NCBI RefSeq assembly: GCF_900089455.2 | Contig: NZ_LT907988.1 | Span: 2,604,001 to 2,668,000 of the forward strand | Source: Orrella dioscoreae | GTDB taxonomy: Bacteria > Pseudomonadota > Gammaproteobacteria > Burkholderiales > Burkholderiaceae_B | Length of the DNA: 64,000 nt | Direction: 5' to 3' | Shown: positions 37,199-46,294 of the stretch, piece by piece | How positions within the stretch are numbered: the first letter of the stretch is position 1 | Layout of the letters: every line of letters begins with the position of its first letter | Made by a program: the position numbers and the translations under genes | The notes under the pieces: generated by a model | Told to the model about the DNA's origin: nothing | Databases searched by the model: none | What the model saw: the letters and a program-made list of their open reading frames with translations, nothing else

Positions 37199-38213
37199 GG
37201 CAGCCGACGTCCCCTCGCCCGTGGACGGCGAGGTCTTCCACCCCGGCGAGCGCCTGCTGCAGGCGCACTTTGGCGCGCGTGCGCGCGTGGCCGAGAACGG
37301 CGTGCGCGCCATCCAGCCCGCGCTGGCGCCGCCGCACCAGGCCTTTCTTCAAACCTTGCGCTACGTGCTGCTGGCCGCCAGCGACGCACAGGGCTGGCCC
37401 TGGGCATCGGCCCTGCTGGGCCAGGCCGGCTTCGTCGACGCGCGGGACGCCTCGACGCTGCATATCCGCGCACGGCCGTGCGAAGACGACCCGCTGCTGC
37501 CTGCCCTGGTCCCGGGCGCCGCGGTCGGCGTGCTGGGGATAGACCTGGCGGCGCGACGGCGGATCCGCGTGAACGGACGCCTGGCCCATGGCGGGCCGCC
37601 AGGCACGGTACTGGCGGTGGCCCAGGCCTACAACAACTGTCCTCAGTACATCTGGCCGCGCGCGGACGGCGTGGGCGCATCGCCACGGGGTGCCGCGAGC
37701 CCGAGCCTCGCGGGGCCTGCCGAGCCGCCCGCGGCCATCGCCACGAGCGTCGAGGACCCCGCCGTCCGCGCCCTCCTCGCGCGAGCGGACACCTTCTTCA
37801 TCGCCAGCAGCTACCAGGCGCGTGACGACGATCCCGCCCGGGTGGCCTCGGGGATGGACGTCTCCCATCGAGGCGGGCGGCCGGGCTTCCTCAACCTGGC
37901 GCATGGCCGCCTGAGCTGGCCCGAATACACCGGCAACGCCTACTTCAATACGCTGGGAAACCTGCTGGTGGACGGACGCTGCGCCTTGCTGGTGCCCGAT
38001 TTCGAAACCGGCGCGGTCCTGCAATTGCAAGGCCTGGCCACGCTGGACCTTTCGCCCCCGCCCGCCGCGCCGGCGCAGGCCGGCCTGGACGAGGGACTGC
38101 GGCGCAATGCCGTCGTGCACCTGGCCCCCCGGCAGGCCGTGCTGCGCCCCGGGGTGCTGCCGCCCGATTGGTTGCTGCTGGACCGTGCCAGTACCCGCGA
38201 CACCACCCTGTAG
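37185..38213 (+). CDS. Pyridoxamine 5'-phosphate oxidase-like FMN-binding protein
   Basis: Flavoprotein-like product of 342 residues from the ATG at 37185, which overlaps the preceding stop by 14 bp. It has two split-barrel-like segments: one near residues 60-160 (LLAASDAQGWPWASALLG, RRRIRVNGRLA), ending in the conserved AQAYNNCPQYIWPR, and one near 195-300 (ADTFFIASSYQ, GMDVSHRGGRPGFL, NAYFNTLGNLLVDG). The family (PF01243-related) includes proteins fused to ferredoxin reductases; here it stands alone. It is probably a reductase or oxidase partner of the upstream thiol-processing enzyme. Function is inferred from the operon, not from a known homologue. Confidence 0.8.
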   Translation: MPWPEAADVPSPVDGEVFHPGERLLQAHFGARARVAENGVRAIQPALAPPHQAFLQTLRYVLLAASDAQGWPWASALLGQAGFVDARDASTLHIRARPCEDDPLLPALVPGAAVGVLGIDLAARRRIRVNGRLAHGGPPGTVLAVAQAYNNCPQYIWPRADGVGASPRGAASPSLAGPAEPPAAIATSVEDPAVRALLARADTFFIASSYQARDDDPARVASGMDVSHRGGRPGFLNLAHGRLSWPEYTGNAYFNTLGNLLVDGRCALLVPDFETGAVLQLQGLATLDLSPPPAAPAQAGLDEGLRRNAVVHLAPRQAVLRPGVLPPDWLLLDRASTRDTTL

Positions 38214-38265
38214 CGCCTTGCGCGATCCTGTTCCCCGCTGATTTTCCTTCGCCCCGAGATACGCC

Positions 38266-39882
38266 ATGATGCCTTTCCAAATGACGCAGCGCCTGGCGCG
38301 CACCCTGCACGGCCTGACCTTGGCCCTGGCCCTGCTGACGCTCCTGCCTTCCCATCCCTCCCAGGCCGCGGAGACGCCGCGGCGCGGCGGCGTGCTGACC
38401 GCCATCGTCCAGCCCGAGCCGCCCAACCTGACCGTGGCGTTGCAGCAGTCCTCGCCCACGCAGCTGGTCGCCAGCAAGATCTACGAAAGCCTGCTCACCT
38501 ATTCCTTCGACCTGAAGCCCTTGCCCAGCCTGGCCCGCAGCTGGGAGGTCTCGCCCGACGGGCTGACCTATACCTTCCACCTGCAGCGCGGCGTGACGTG
38601 GCACGACGGGCGTCCCTTCAGCGCCGACGACGTCGTGTTCTCGTACCAGAAGGTCCTGGCGGGCAATGCCCGCACCCGCGGTCTGATGGCCAATGTCGCC
38701 ACGCTGGAGGCGCCGGACGCCAATACCGTGGTCTTCCGGCTCAAGGCGCCCTACGCCGCCTTCCTGTATGCCTTCGACCTGGGCGGCGGGGCCATCTATC
38801 CGCGCCACCTGTACGACACGGACGTGCCGCTGGCCCAGAACCCCAACAATGCCACCCCCATCGGCACCGGGCCGTTCAAGTTCAAGCGCTGGGAACGCGG
38901 CGCCTACATCGAGCTCGTGCGCAACGAGCACTACTGGCAGGCCGGCAAGCCCTACCTGGATGGCATCACCTATCGCGTCATCCCGGATGCGGCCTCGCGC
39001 CGGCTCGCCCTCGAACAAGGCACCGTGCAACAGGCCGTGGGCCAGGACATCGAGCCCGCCGACCTGGCCCGGGTGGCGGCGCTGCCCCACATCGCCAGCA
39101 CCCGCAAGGGCTATGAATACTGGTCGTCCATGCACTTCCTGGAGCTCAACGCCCAGCGCAAGCCCTTCGATGACAAGCGCTTCCGGCAGGCGCTGGCCCA
39201 CGCCATCAACCGGGAATTCATCACCGAGAAGATCATGTTCGGCACCGGTGTCGTCCCGACCGGGCCGATCCACCGCAACACCCGCTATTACGACCCGGAC
39301 GTGCGCCGCTATGCCTACGATCCCAAGCGCGCCATCGCCTTGCTCGACGAAATCGGCCTGAAGCCCGATGCCAACGGCGTGCGGATCACCATCGGGTTCA
39401 TCCCGTCGCCTTTCGGGGAACTCCAGCGCCGCATCGCGGAGGTCATCCGGCAGAACCTGTCGCAGGTCGGCATCAAGGTCGAGATCGAGAACCTGGACCT
39501 CGGCGGCGTGATATCGCGCGTGTCGAACTGGGACTACGACGTGCACGCCAATGGCGTCTTCCAGTATGGCGACCCCGCGATCGGGGTTGCGCGCACCTAT
39601 CTGGGCAGCAACATCCGCAAGGGCGTCATGTACAGCAACACGTCCCACTACAACAATCCCGAGGTGGATGCGTTGTTCGAGGAAGCCGCCCGCAGCAACG
39701 ACGAGGCCCGCCGCCAGGCGCTGTATTCCCGCATCCAGAAGATCCTGGTCGAGGACGTGCCGGTGCTCTGGCTTGCCGAGACCAGCTACACCACCTTGCT
39801 GGACCGGCGCGTGCGCGACGCCATCGTGACCGGCCTGGGCGCCAACGGCACCTACGGCGACGCGTGGCTGGCCGAACCATGA
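38266..39882 (+). CDS. ABC transporter substrate-binding protein, family 5 (Dpp/Opp type)
   Basis: Periplasmic binding protein of 538 residues with a Sec signal peptide (LTLALALLTLLPSHPSQAAE). Family features are RRGGVLTAIVQPEPPNL at the mature start, LARSWEVSPDGLTYTFHLQ, VTWHDGRPFSADDVVFS, and NATPIGTGPFKFKRWERG. Family 5 proteins bind di- and oligopeptides, nickel, glutathione or opines. Its operon context with a thiol dioxygenase suggests a sulfur-containing peptide or amide, such as glutathione, but this is a guess. It starts 52 bp after the PNPOx-like gene and overlaps the permease gene. Confidence 0.93.
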   Translation: MMPFQMTQRLARTLHGLTLALALLTLLPSHPSQAAETPRRGGVLTAIVQPEPPNLTVALQQSSPTQLVASKIYESLLTYSFDLKPLPSLARSWEVSPDGLTYTFHLQRGVTWHDGRPFSADDVVFSYQKVLAGNARTRGLMANVATLEAPDANTVVFRLKAPYAAFLYAFDLGGGAIYPRHLYDTDVPLAQNPNNATPIGTGPFKFKRWERGAYIELVRNEHYWQAGKPYLDGITYRVIPDAASRRLALEQGTVQQAVGQDIEPADLARVAALPHIASTRKGYEYWSSMHFLELNAQRKPFDDKRFRQALAHAINREFITEKIMFGTGVVPTGPIHRNTRYYDPDVRRYAYDPKRAIALLDEIGLKPDANGVRITIGFIPSPFGELQRRIAEVIRQNLSQVGIKVEIENLDLGGVISRVSNWDYDVHANGVFQYGDPAIGVARTYLGSNIRKGVMYSNTSHYNNPEVDALFEEAARSNDEARRQALYSRIQKILVEDVPVLWLAETSYTTLLDRRVRDAIVTGLGANGTYGDAWLAEP

Positions 39883-40856
39883 CCGGCATGGGCAAGGTCC
39901 TGCGGCATCGCATCGCCAAGAGCATGCTGGTGCTGGCGTGCATCGCCCTGCTGAATTTCTTCCTGGTGCGCGCGGCGCCCGGCGACCCGGCGCTGATCCT
40001 GGCCGGCCAGTCCGGCGCCGTCGATGCCGGCACCCTTGCCCAGTTGCGCCAGGACCTGGGGCTGGACCGCCCGCTGCCCGCCCAGCTGGGCAGCTACCTG
40101 TGGGGCCTCGCCCAGGGCGACCTCGGCGTGTCGCACCGCCAGCAGGCGCCCGTGCTGGCGCTCATCCTGGCGCACCTGCCCGCCACCTTGCTCCTGACCG
40201 TCACGGCGTATCTCTTCGCCCTGGCCGCAGGGGTGGGACTGGGCCTGGCGGCGGCGGCGCGCGCGGGGCGCTGGACCGACAACGCCGTCATGACGCTGGC
40301 GCTGCTGGCCTATGCCACGCCGCTCTTCTGGATCGGGCTGATGGCGGTGCTGGTGTTCTCGGTGCAATGGCAGTGGCTGCCCGCCTTCGGCTACGAGACC
40401 GTCGGCGCGGGGTACACCGGCTGGGCCCGCGTCCTGGACGTCGGCCGCCACCTCCTGCTGCCGGCCTTGACGCTCGGGCTGTTCCACATGGCCGTCTATG
40501 CCAGGCTGACGCGCGCCTCCGTGCTGTCGGTGCGGCGCCTGGACTTCGTGCGCACCGCCCGGGCAAAGGGCCTGCCGGAGCGCGACATCGCCCGGCGCCA
40601 CGTGCTGCGCAATGCGCTGCTGCCGCTCATCACCTATGCCGGCATCCAGGCCGGCAACCTGGTGGGCGGCTCGCTGGTCGTGGAGACGGTCTACGCCTGG
40701 CCGGGCATCGGCCGGCTTGCCTATGAAGCGCTGATGCAGCGCGACTACAACCTGCTGCTGGGGGTCTTCCTGATCGCCTCCGTGCTCGTCGTGCTGATCA
40801 ACCTGTTGACCGATCTCCTCTATACCCTGGCCGATCCCCGTATCGAACTGACATGA
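39879..40856 (+). CDS. ABC transporter permease, DppB/OppB type
   Basis: Inner-membrane permease of 325 residues from the ATG at 39879, which overlaps the binding-protein stop (ATGA). It has about six helices; the N-terminal NFFLVRAAPGDPALILAG and DLGLDRPLPAQLGSYLWG are typical. The cytoplasmic EAA loop reads TARAKGLPERDIARRHVLRN, with the conserved Gly contacting the ATPase. It pairs with the DppC-like permease next to it. Confidence 0.93.
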   Translation: MTGMGKVLRHRIAKSMLVLACIALLNFFLVRAAPGDPALILAGQSGAVDAGTLAQLRQDLGLDRPLPAQLGSYLWGLAQGDLGVSHRQQAPVLALILAHLPATLLLTVTAYLFALAAGVGLGLAAAARAGRWTDNAVMTLALLAYATPLFWIGLMAVLVFSVQWQWLPAFGYETVGAGYTGWARVLDVGRHLLLPALTLGLFHMAVYARLTRASVLSVRRLDFVRTARAKGLPERDIARRHVLRNALLPLITYAGIQAGNLVGGSLVVETVYAWPGIGRLAYEALMQRDYNLLLGVFLIASVLVVLINLLTDLLYTLADPRIELT

Positions 40857-41695
40857 CGATGATGCTTGCCCTTTCCAGACGGCACCCGGGCGGCGCGGCG
40901 GGACTCGTGCTGCTGGCGGGCGTGCTGCTGCTGGCGCTGGCCGCCCGCTGGCTGTATCCCGGCAACCCCTGGGACATGGTGGAGGGGCCTTTCCTGCCGC
41001 CCTTGTCGCCGGGCCTGCCGCTGGGCTCGGACATGCTGGGGCGCGACGTCGCCGCCGGCATCGTGCACGGCACGCGCGCCACGCTGCTGCTGGGCGCCGT
41101 CTCGGCCGGCGTCGCGATGACACTGGGCGTGGGGCTCGGTGCGCTCGCCGGCTACCACGGCGGCAGGCTGGACCACTGCATCGTGGGTCTCATCGAGGTG
41201 TTCCAGACCATCCCCGGCTTCCTGCTCGCCGTGGTGGTGGTCGCCGTCCTCACCCCCAGCCTCGGCACCGTGACCGGCGCCATCGCGCTGGTGACATGGC
41301 CGGGCCTGGCGCGGCTGGTGCGCGCGGAATTCCTCAGCCTGCGCCAGCGCGAGTTCGTCCAGGCAGCCGTGCTGGCGGGCCAATCCGCCGGCCGCGTCAT
41401 CCTGACGCAGATCCTGCCCAACGCCCTGGCGCCCATCATCGTGTCCGGCTCGATGATGGTGGCCAGCGCCATCCTGCTGGAGTCCGCGCTGAGCTTCCTG
41501 GGACTGGGCGATCCGGACACGATGACCTGGGGCTACCTGATCGGCGCCTCGCGCAGCGTCTTGCGCGATGCCTGGTGGATGAGCGTCTTTCCAGGGCTTG
41601 CCATCCTGCTGACGGTGCTCGCGCTCAATCTCGTGGGCGAGGCGCTCAATGATGCGCTGGATCCGCGCCGCGGCGGCGCAGGAGCCCCAGCATGA
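40853..41695 (+). CDS. ABC transporter permease, DppC/OppC type
   Basis: Second permease of 280 residues, overlapping the first by ATGA and the ATPase gene by ATGA. It shows the DppC signature LPLGSDMLGRDVAAGIVHGTR and the coupling loop QAAVLAGQSAGRVILTQILP, then LESALSFLGLGDPDTMTWGY. About five or six helices are visible. It works as a heterodimer with the product at 39879-40856. Confidence 0.93.
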   Translation: MTMMLALSRRHPGGAAGLVLLAGVLLLALAARWLYPGNPWDMVEGPFLPPLSPGLPLGSDMLGRDVAAGIVHGTRATLLLGAVSAGVAMTLGVGLGALAGYHGGRLDHCIVGLIEVFQTIPGFLLAVVVVAVLTPSLGTVTGAIALVTWPGLARLVRAEFLSLRQREFVQAAVLAGQSAGRVILTQILPNALAPIIVSGSMMVASAILLESALSFLGLGDPDTMTWGYLIGASRSVLRDAWWMSVFPGLAILLTVLALNLVGEALNDALDPRRGGAGAPA

Positions 41696-43305
41696 CGGCG
41701 CTGCTCGCGGTCAACGGCCTGTGCATCCAGACGCTTGCGGGCGCCCCGCTGGTCAGGGACATCTCGCTGTCCATCGCACGCGGCGAAATCGTCTGCGTCG
41801 TGGGGGAGTCGGGCTCGGGCAAGTCCCTGACGGCGCAGGCGTTGATGGGCCTGCTGCCCGCCGAGTCGCTGCGCCTGGCGGCGGGCAGCATCCGCCATCA
41901 CGGCCGCGAACTGGCCGGCCTCGACAACCGCCAGTGGCAGGCCGTCCGCGGCCGCGCGCTGGGCATGGTCTTCCAGGAGCCCATGAGCGCGCTGAACCCC
42001 GTGCTGCGCGTCGGAGACCAGGTCGAGGAGGCGCTGCGGCTGCCAGGCCCACAGGGCGTGCGCCTGGATGCCCGCGCCCGCCGGGCGCGGGTGCTTGCCC
42101 TGTTTGACGATGTCGGGCTGCCCGACCCCGCTGCGCTGGCCACCGCCTATCCCTTCCAACTGTCGGGCGGCCAGCGCCAACGGGTGATGATCGCGATGGC
42201 GCTGGCCCGCGCACCGGACATCCTCATCGCCGACGAGCCGACCACCGCGCTGGACGTGACCACGCAGGCACGGATCCTGGCCTTGATCCGCGCCTTGCGC
42301 GACAGCCGCGGCATCGGCGTGCTTTTCATCACGCACGACTTCGGCGTGGTCGCGGATATCGCGGACAGCATCGTGGTGATGCGCCACGGGGAAATCGTGG
42401 AAAGCGGGCCGGCGCAGGCGATACTCGCACGGCCCGCCCACGCCTACACGCGCAGCCTCATCGCCGCGTTGCCGCGCCCCGCGGAACGTCCGGTCCGCCC
42501 GCCGGGGGGGCGGACCGTCGCGCAAGCCATCGGGCTGCGCAAGCGCTACGGCGGCCAGGCCGGCAGGTCCGTGCTGGCACTGGACGACGTCAGCCTGGCC
42601 ATCCATCCGGGCGAGAGCCTGGGTGTCGTTGGAGAGTCCGGCTCGGGCAAATCGACGCTGGGCCGTGTGCTGGTCGGACTGACGCCCGCGGACGCCGGCA
42701 CGCTGCACCTGGACGGCACGCCCTTGCCCTGGACGCCACAGGCCTGGCGCGGCCACCGGCGCGCCGTGCAAATGGTGTTCCAGGATCCCTATGCCTCGCT
42801 CAATCCGCGGCACCGGGTACGGGACGCCATTGCGCAAGGCCCTGTCGCGCAAGGCGTCCCCGCCGCGCAAGCCCGCGCAGAAGCCAGCGCCTGGCTGGAG
42901 CAGGTCGGCCTGGATGCGCGGCACGGGTCCCGCTACCCCCATGAGTTCTCGGGCGGCCAGCGCCAACGCATCGCCATTGCCCGCGCCCTGGCCCTGCGCC
43001 CTCGCCTGCTGGTCGCGGACGAACCGGTATCGGCGCTGGACGTCTCGACCCAGGCACAGATCCTGCGCCTGCTGGAGGACTTGAAGTCGCGCCATGGCCT
43101 GGCGCTGCTCTTCATCACCCACGACCTGCGGGTGGCAGCCAGGCTGTGCGAGCGCATCGCCGTCATGCAATCGGGCAGGATCGTCGAGCAGGGCGATGCA
43201 TCGACCCTCCTGCGGCATCCCGCGCATGCCTATACCCGCGAGTTATTGCGGGCGATTCCCGGCCGGGCCTGGATGGATACCCTGGACAAGCGGGTGGCGG
43301 CCTAG
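41692..43305 (+). CDS. Fused ABC transporter ATPase, two nucleotide-binding domains (DppD-DppF type)
   Basis: Protein of 537 residues with two ATPase halves in one chain. First half: Walker A VVGESGSGKSLTAQAL, signature LSGGQRQRVMIAMALARAP, Walker B ILIADEPTTALDV. Second half (from about 280): Walker A VVGESGSGKSTLGRVLVG, signature FSGGQRQRIAIARALALRP, Walker B LLVADEPVSALDVS. Fusions of the D and F subunits are common in betaproteobacterial peptide importers. Its stop shares the sequence CTAG with the stop of the convergent LysR gene. Confidence 0.94.
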   Translation: MTALLAVNGLCIQTLAGAPLVRDISLSIARGEIVCVVGESGSGKSLTAQALMGLLPAESLRLAAGSIRHHGRELAGLDNRQWQAVRGRALGMVFQEPMSALNPVLRVGDQVEEALRLPGPQGVRLDARARRARVLALFDDVGLPDPAALATAYPFQLSGGQRQRVMIAMALARAPDILIADEPTTALDVTTQARILALIRALRDSRGIGVLFITHDFGVVADIADSIVVMRHGEIVESGPAQAILARPAHAYTRSLIAALPRPAERPVRPPGGRTVAQAIGLRKRYGGQAGRSVLALDDVSLAIHPGESLGVVGESGSGKSTLGRVLVGLTPADAGTLHLDGTPLPWTPQAWRGHRRAVQMVFQDPYASLNPRHRVRDAIAQGPVAQGVPAAQARAEASAWLEQVGLDARHGSRYPHEFSGGQRQRIAIARALALRPRLLVADEPVSALDVSTQAQILRLLEDLKSRHGLALLFITHDLRVAARLCERIAVMQSGRIVEQGDASTLLRHPAHAYTRELLRAIPGRAWMDTLDKRVAA

Positions 43306-44219
43306 TCCGAGGCTCGGGGCAGGCCGAAACGCGCCGCGTAGATTTCAGTCAACCAGTCCACGAACACCCTCAGCCGCGGCACCAGCTGACGATGAAAGGG
43401 ATACAGGACGGAAACGGGCAGTTCCGGGCAGCGCCACTGGGGCAGCACCTGCACCAGCGTGCCCGCCTCCAGGAACGGCGCCACGCGAAAATGCGGCACC
43501 TGGATGAGGCCGCAGCCGGCCAAGGCGGCCTCGGTGTAGCTGTGGGCATCGCTCACGCTCATCCAGCCCGAGGCCTCGAAGGTGGCGATTTCGCCATCCC
43601 GCCACACGGAAAAGGGATAGCGGCTGGCATTGCCGCGCGAGAAGAAGCCCACCGCCTGGTGCGCGGGCAGTTCGTCGGGATGCTGCGGCGTGCCGTGGCG
43701 CGCCAGGTAATCGGGGCTGGCGCACAGGATCTCGGGCATGTTGGCCAGGCGCCGCGCCACCAGCGTGGAGTCGCGTGGCTGGCCGGCCCGCACCACGCAG
43801 TCGATGCCCTCGCCCACCAGGTCGACCAGGCGGTCGCCGCAACTGATGACGAGTTCGATGCGCGGATGCCGCGCGTGGAATTCGCCGATGCGCGGCAGGA
43901 TGATGTGGGTGGCGTGCACACCGTGCAAATCCAGGCGCAAGGTGCCGCGCGGGCTTTCGGCCGTGGCACGCAAGGCCGACTCGGCATCGTCCAGTTCCTG
44001 CAGCACCCGCAGGCAGCGCGCGTGGAAGGCCTGGCCATCCAGCGTGGGCCGGACCTGGCGCGTGGTGCGCGCCAGCAGGCGTGCGCCCAGCCGGGTTTCC
44101 AGCGCCTTGATGGCATGCGTGGCCGTGGCGCGGGGAATGCCTTGCGCCTGGGCGGCCAGCGTGAAGCTGCCCAGTTCGACAATGCGCACGAAGAGTTGCA
44201 AGGTATCGAGACGGTCCAT
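43302..44219 (-). CDS. LysR-family transcriptional regulator
   Basis: Regulator of 305 residues. The N-terminal helix-turn-helix is clear (LDTLQLFVRIVELGSFTLAA, then GIPRATATHAIKALETRLG), and the effector domain begins near residue 90 (RGTLRLDLHGVHATHIILP). It belongs to the CrgA-like group (TRQVRPTLDGQAF). It is divergent from an SDR gene; an inverted repeat in the gap is a likely binding site. Probable target: the SDR gene and itself. Confidence 0.93.
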   Translation of the reverse strand: MDRLDTLQLFVRIVELGSFTLAAQAQGIPRATATHAIKALETRLGARLLARTTRQVRPTLDGQAFHARCLRVLQELDDAESALRATAESPRGTLRLDLHGVHATHIILPRIGEFHARHPRIELVISCGDRLVDLVGEGIDCVVRAGQPRDSTLVARRLANMPEILCASPDYLARHGTPQHPDELPAHQAVGFFSRGNASRYPFSVWRDGEIATFEASGWMSVSDAHSYTEAALAGCGLIQVPHFRVAPFLEAGTLVQVLPQWRCPELPVSVLYPFHRQLVPRLRVFVDWLTEIYAARFGLPRASD

Positions 44220-44254
44220 GTTCCGGCCTGATTGTTGTTCTGGATTGAATTATC

Positions 44255-44273
44255 AAGCCAATTTTCATGGCTT
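44255..44273. promoter_or_regulatory. Inverted repeat, probable LysR-type binding site
   Basis: AAGCCA-ATTTTCA-TGGCTT, with perfect 6-bp arms and a 7-bp AT-rich centre, sits 35 bp upstream of the lysR start and 92 bp before the SDR start. The size and symmetry fit a LysR-type regulator box. Confidence 0.55.
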
Positions 44274-44365
44274 TATCCAGCTGGCTGCAACTGCCATGAT
44301 GCGTCCATGGTTTTCATGGCGGCATTCCATTCGGGCCGCCACTACTTTCGAGTTGGAGATTTCCC

Positions 44366-45124
44366 ATGCAAGTCCACGCAGACCAGACCCTGACCACCGC
44401 CCGCCATGCGCTCGTCACCGGCGCCTCGCGGGGTATCGGCCGTGACATCGCGCTGCGCCTGGCGGCCGATGGGCATGACGTCACCGTCAACTATCGCGCC
44501 GGAGCCGCCGACGCCGACGAGACCGTCGCCGCCATCCAGGCCCTGGGCCGCCGTGCCGTGGCGATCCCGGCCGATGTCGCGCAGCCCGCGGACGTCGCCC
44601 GGCTGTTCGACGAAGCAAGCGCCACGCTGGGGCCGGTGCATGCCGTCGTCCACAATGCGGGCGTCATGCAGAACGCGCCCATCTCGCCCGACACGCTTGA
44701 GGTCTTCGACCGCACCATCGCGGCGAACCTGCGCGGCGCCTATCTCGTGCTGGCCGAAGCCGCCCGCCGCCTGACGCAGGGCGCACGCATCGTCGCGGTG
44801 TCCACCAGCGTCATCGCCTTGTCGCCGCCGGGGTATGGCGCCTACATCGCGTCCAAGGCGGGCGTCGAAGGCCTGGTGCGCGTGCTGGCGCAGGAACTGC
44901 GCGGCCGCGGCATCACGGTCAATGCCGTGGCCCCGGGTCCCGTGGAAACCGCGCTCTTCATGACCGGCAAGACGGATGCGCAGGTCGAACACCTGCGCAA
45001 GCTGCCGCCGCTGCAACGCCTGGGCCAACCGGAGGACATCGCCCGCGTGGTCAGTTTCCTGCTGGGCCCCGATGCCGCCTGGGTCAATTCGCAAGTGCTG
45101 CGCGCCAACGGCGGTTTCGCCTGA
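44366..45124 (+). CDS. Short-chain dehydrogenase/reductase (SDR)
   Basis: NAD(P)-dependent oxidoreductase of 252 residues of the classical SDR type. It has the cofactor motif VTGASRGIGRDIALRL, the NAG motif VVHNAGVMQNA, and the catalytic Ser and Tyr-x-x-x-Lys in VSTSVIALSPPGYGAYIASK. The C-terminal GRGITVNAVAPGPVETALF is typical. The likely cofactor is NADPH, since a basic residue follows the Gly motif and NYRAGAADADE follows beta 2. Substrate unknown. It is divergent from the LysR gene and probably controlled by it. Confidence 0.92.
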   Translation: MQVHADQTLTTARHALVTGASRGIGRDIALRLAADGHDVTVNYRAGAADADETVAAIQALGRRAVAIPADVAQPADVARLFDEASATLGPVHAVVHNAGVMQNAPISPDTLEVFDRTIAANLRGAYLVLAEAARRLTQGARIVAVSTSVIALSPPGYGAYIASKAGVEGLVRVLAQELRGRGITVNAVAPGPVETALFMTGKTDAQVEHLRKLPPLQRLGQPEDIARVVSFLLGPDAAWVNSQVLRANGGFA

Positions 45125-45136
45125 ACCGATGCAGGA

Positions 45137-46294
45137 TCAGTGATTGGCCGGCCTGGCGCGCGCCGCGCGCTTGTGGCCGAAGCTGTGCACGGCGTGCAGC
45201 AGGCCGTCGCGATCGATGCGCATCAACTGCTCGGCATCGGCGGGCGCGCAGCCTGCTGCCAGCGCGGCCGCCTGCGGATCGCGCAGGAAATCCTGGCAAT
45301 CCGTGTGGCCGCCATAGACGCGTGCCAACAGGGACTCCAGGCGTTGCCCGGCCTGCAGGTCCGGCGCCACGCCGATGCCGCCAGCACCAGGCGGCGGGGC
45401 TGCTGCGGCCCTGCCCTGCGCCCTGCCGCTGGCCAGGGCCGCACGCAAGGCATCCAGTTGATCCAGCAGTACGGCCATGTCCGGATACCTGCCATCGCGC
45501 TCCAGGATTACCGTCAGCGGCTGCGGCGTCAGCGCCGCCAAGTGTGCCAGCAAGGCCGTCATGGCCTCGGGCGGATCATGCAGGTGGTCATCCAGCAGGC
45601 GCCGCGTGCTGGCGCCCGGCGCGTCCACCCAGCGTCCGCCCGATACGTGCACGCAGGCCACGCGATCCAGCGGCAAGGCCTCCAGGTCGGTGATCGGATC
45701 CCGTCCCGCGTTGAGCGCGTTGGCGTACAGGTTGTGCAGGTCCAGCAGCAGGCGGGCGCCCGAGCCCGCCAGGATGGCGCTTACCCAGTCCGCTTCGGGC
45801 AGGCTGCTGGCGGGCGGCGCCACCAGCGACGCAATGTTCTCCAGCCAGGGCAGGCTGCCCACCACGGCACGCGCGCGGGATAGATTCTCCAGCGTGCCGG
45901 CCACGGTTGCCGCCGTGCGCGGTGGCGCGGCCAAGTGCCCGATCTCGATGCCATCGGCCCGCACGAACGCCAGGTGTTCCGACCAGGCCAGGGGCCGCAC
46001 GGCCTCGACGAGCCTCGCCATGTCTGCCAGCCGCGTACTGTCCACGGGATGGGCGGAGGCCAATCCCAGGCCCACCGCATGCAGCACCACCGGCACGCGC
46101 GCGGCCAGGCTCGCCAGCGCGCGCACGTCTCCGGCGGGCGCGTCGAACCAGTCGTCGGCAATCACTTCCAGCACGTCGATGCGCGCACGATGCTGCTGGA
46201 TGCCCGCCGCCAGCGCCGGCCGCCAGCCCATGCCCACGCGGTCGATCGCCGCGGCGCGGCGGCGAGGCAAAGGCGAGACGCCTGTCTCAGTCAC
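45137..46294 (-). CDS. DUF692 / MNIO (multinuclear non-haem iron oxygenase) family protein
   Basis: TIM-barrel protein of 385 residues from a GTG at 46294, overlapping the stop of the membrane-protein gene (GTGACTGAG). The MNIO metal ligands are visible: Glu in IDVLEVIADDWF, His in VLHAVGLGLAS, Glu-His in AWSEHLAFV, Asp-x-His-Asn in LLLDLHNLYANAL, His in ACVHVSGGRW, Asp-x-His in LLDDHLHDP, and Glu in VILERDGRYP. MNIO enzymes (BufB, MbnB, TglH) oxidatively modify Cys residues in peptide substrates. After the barrel about 100 extra residues include an unassigned segment (HTDCQDFLRDPQAAALAAGC). The longer upstream open frame is an Ala-rich artefact of the neighbour's Gly-rich tail. Confidence 0.85.
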   Translation of the reverse strand: MTETGVSPLPRRRAAAIDRVGMGWRPALAAGIQQHRARIDVLEVIADDWFDAPAGDVRALASLAARVPVVLHAVGLGLASAHPVDSTRLADMARLVEAVRPLAWSEHLAFVRADGIEIGHLAAPPRTAATVAGTLENLSRARAVVGSLPWLENIASLVAPPASSLPEADWVSAILAGSGARLLLDLHNLYANALNAGRDPITDLEALPLDRVACVHVSGGRWVDAPGASTRRLLDDHLHDPPEAMTALLAHLAALTPQPLTVILERDGRYPDMAVLLDQLDALRAALASGRAQGRAAAAPPPGAGGIGVAPDLQAGQRLESLLARVYGGHTDCQDFLRDPQAAALAAGCAPADAEQLMRIDRDGLLHAVHSFGHKRAARARPANH

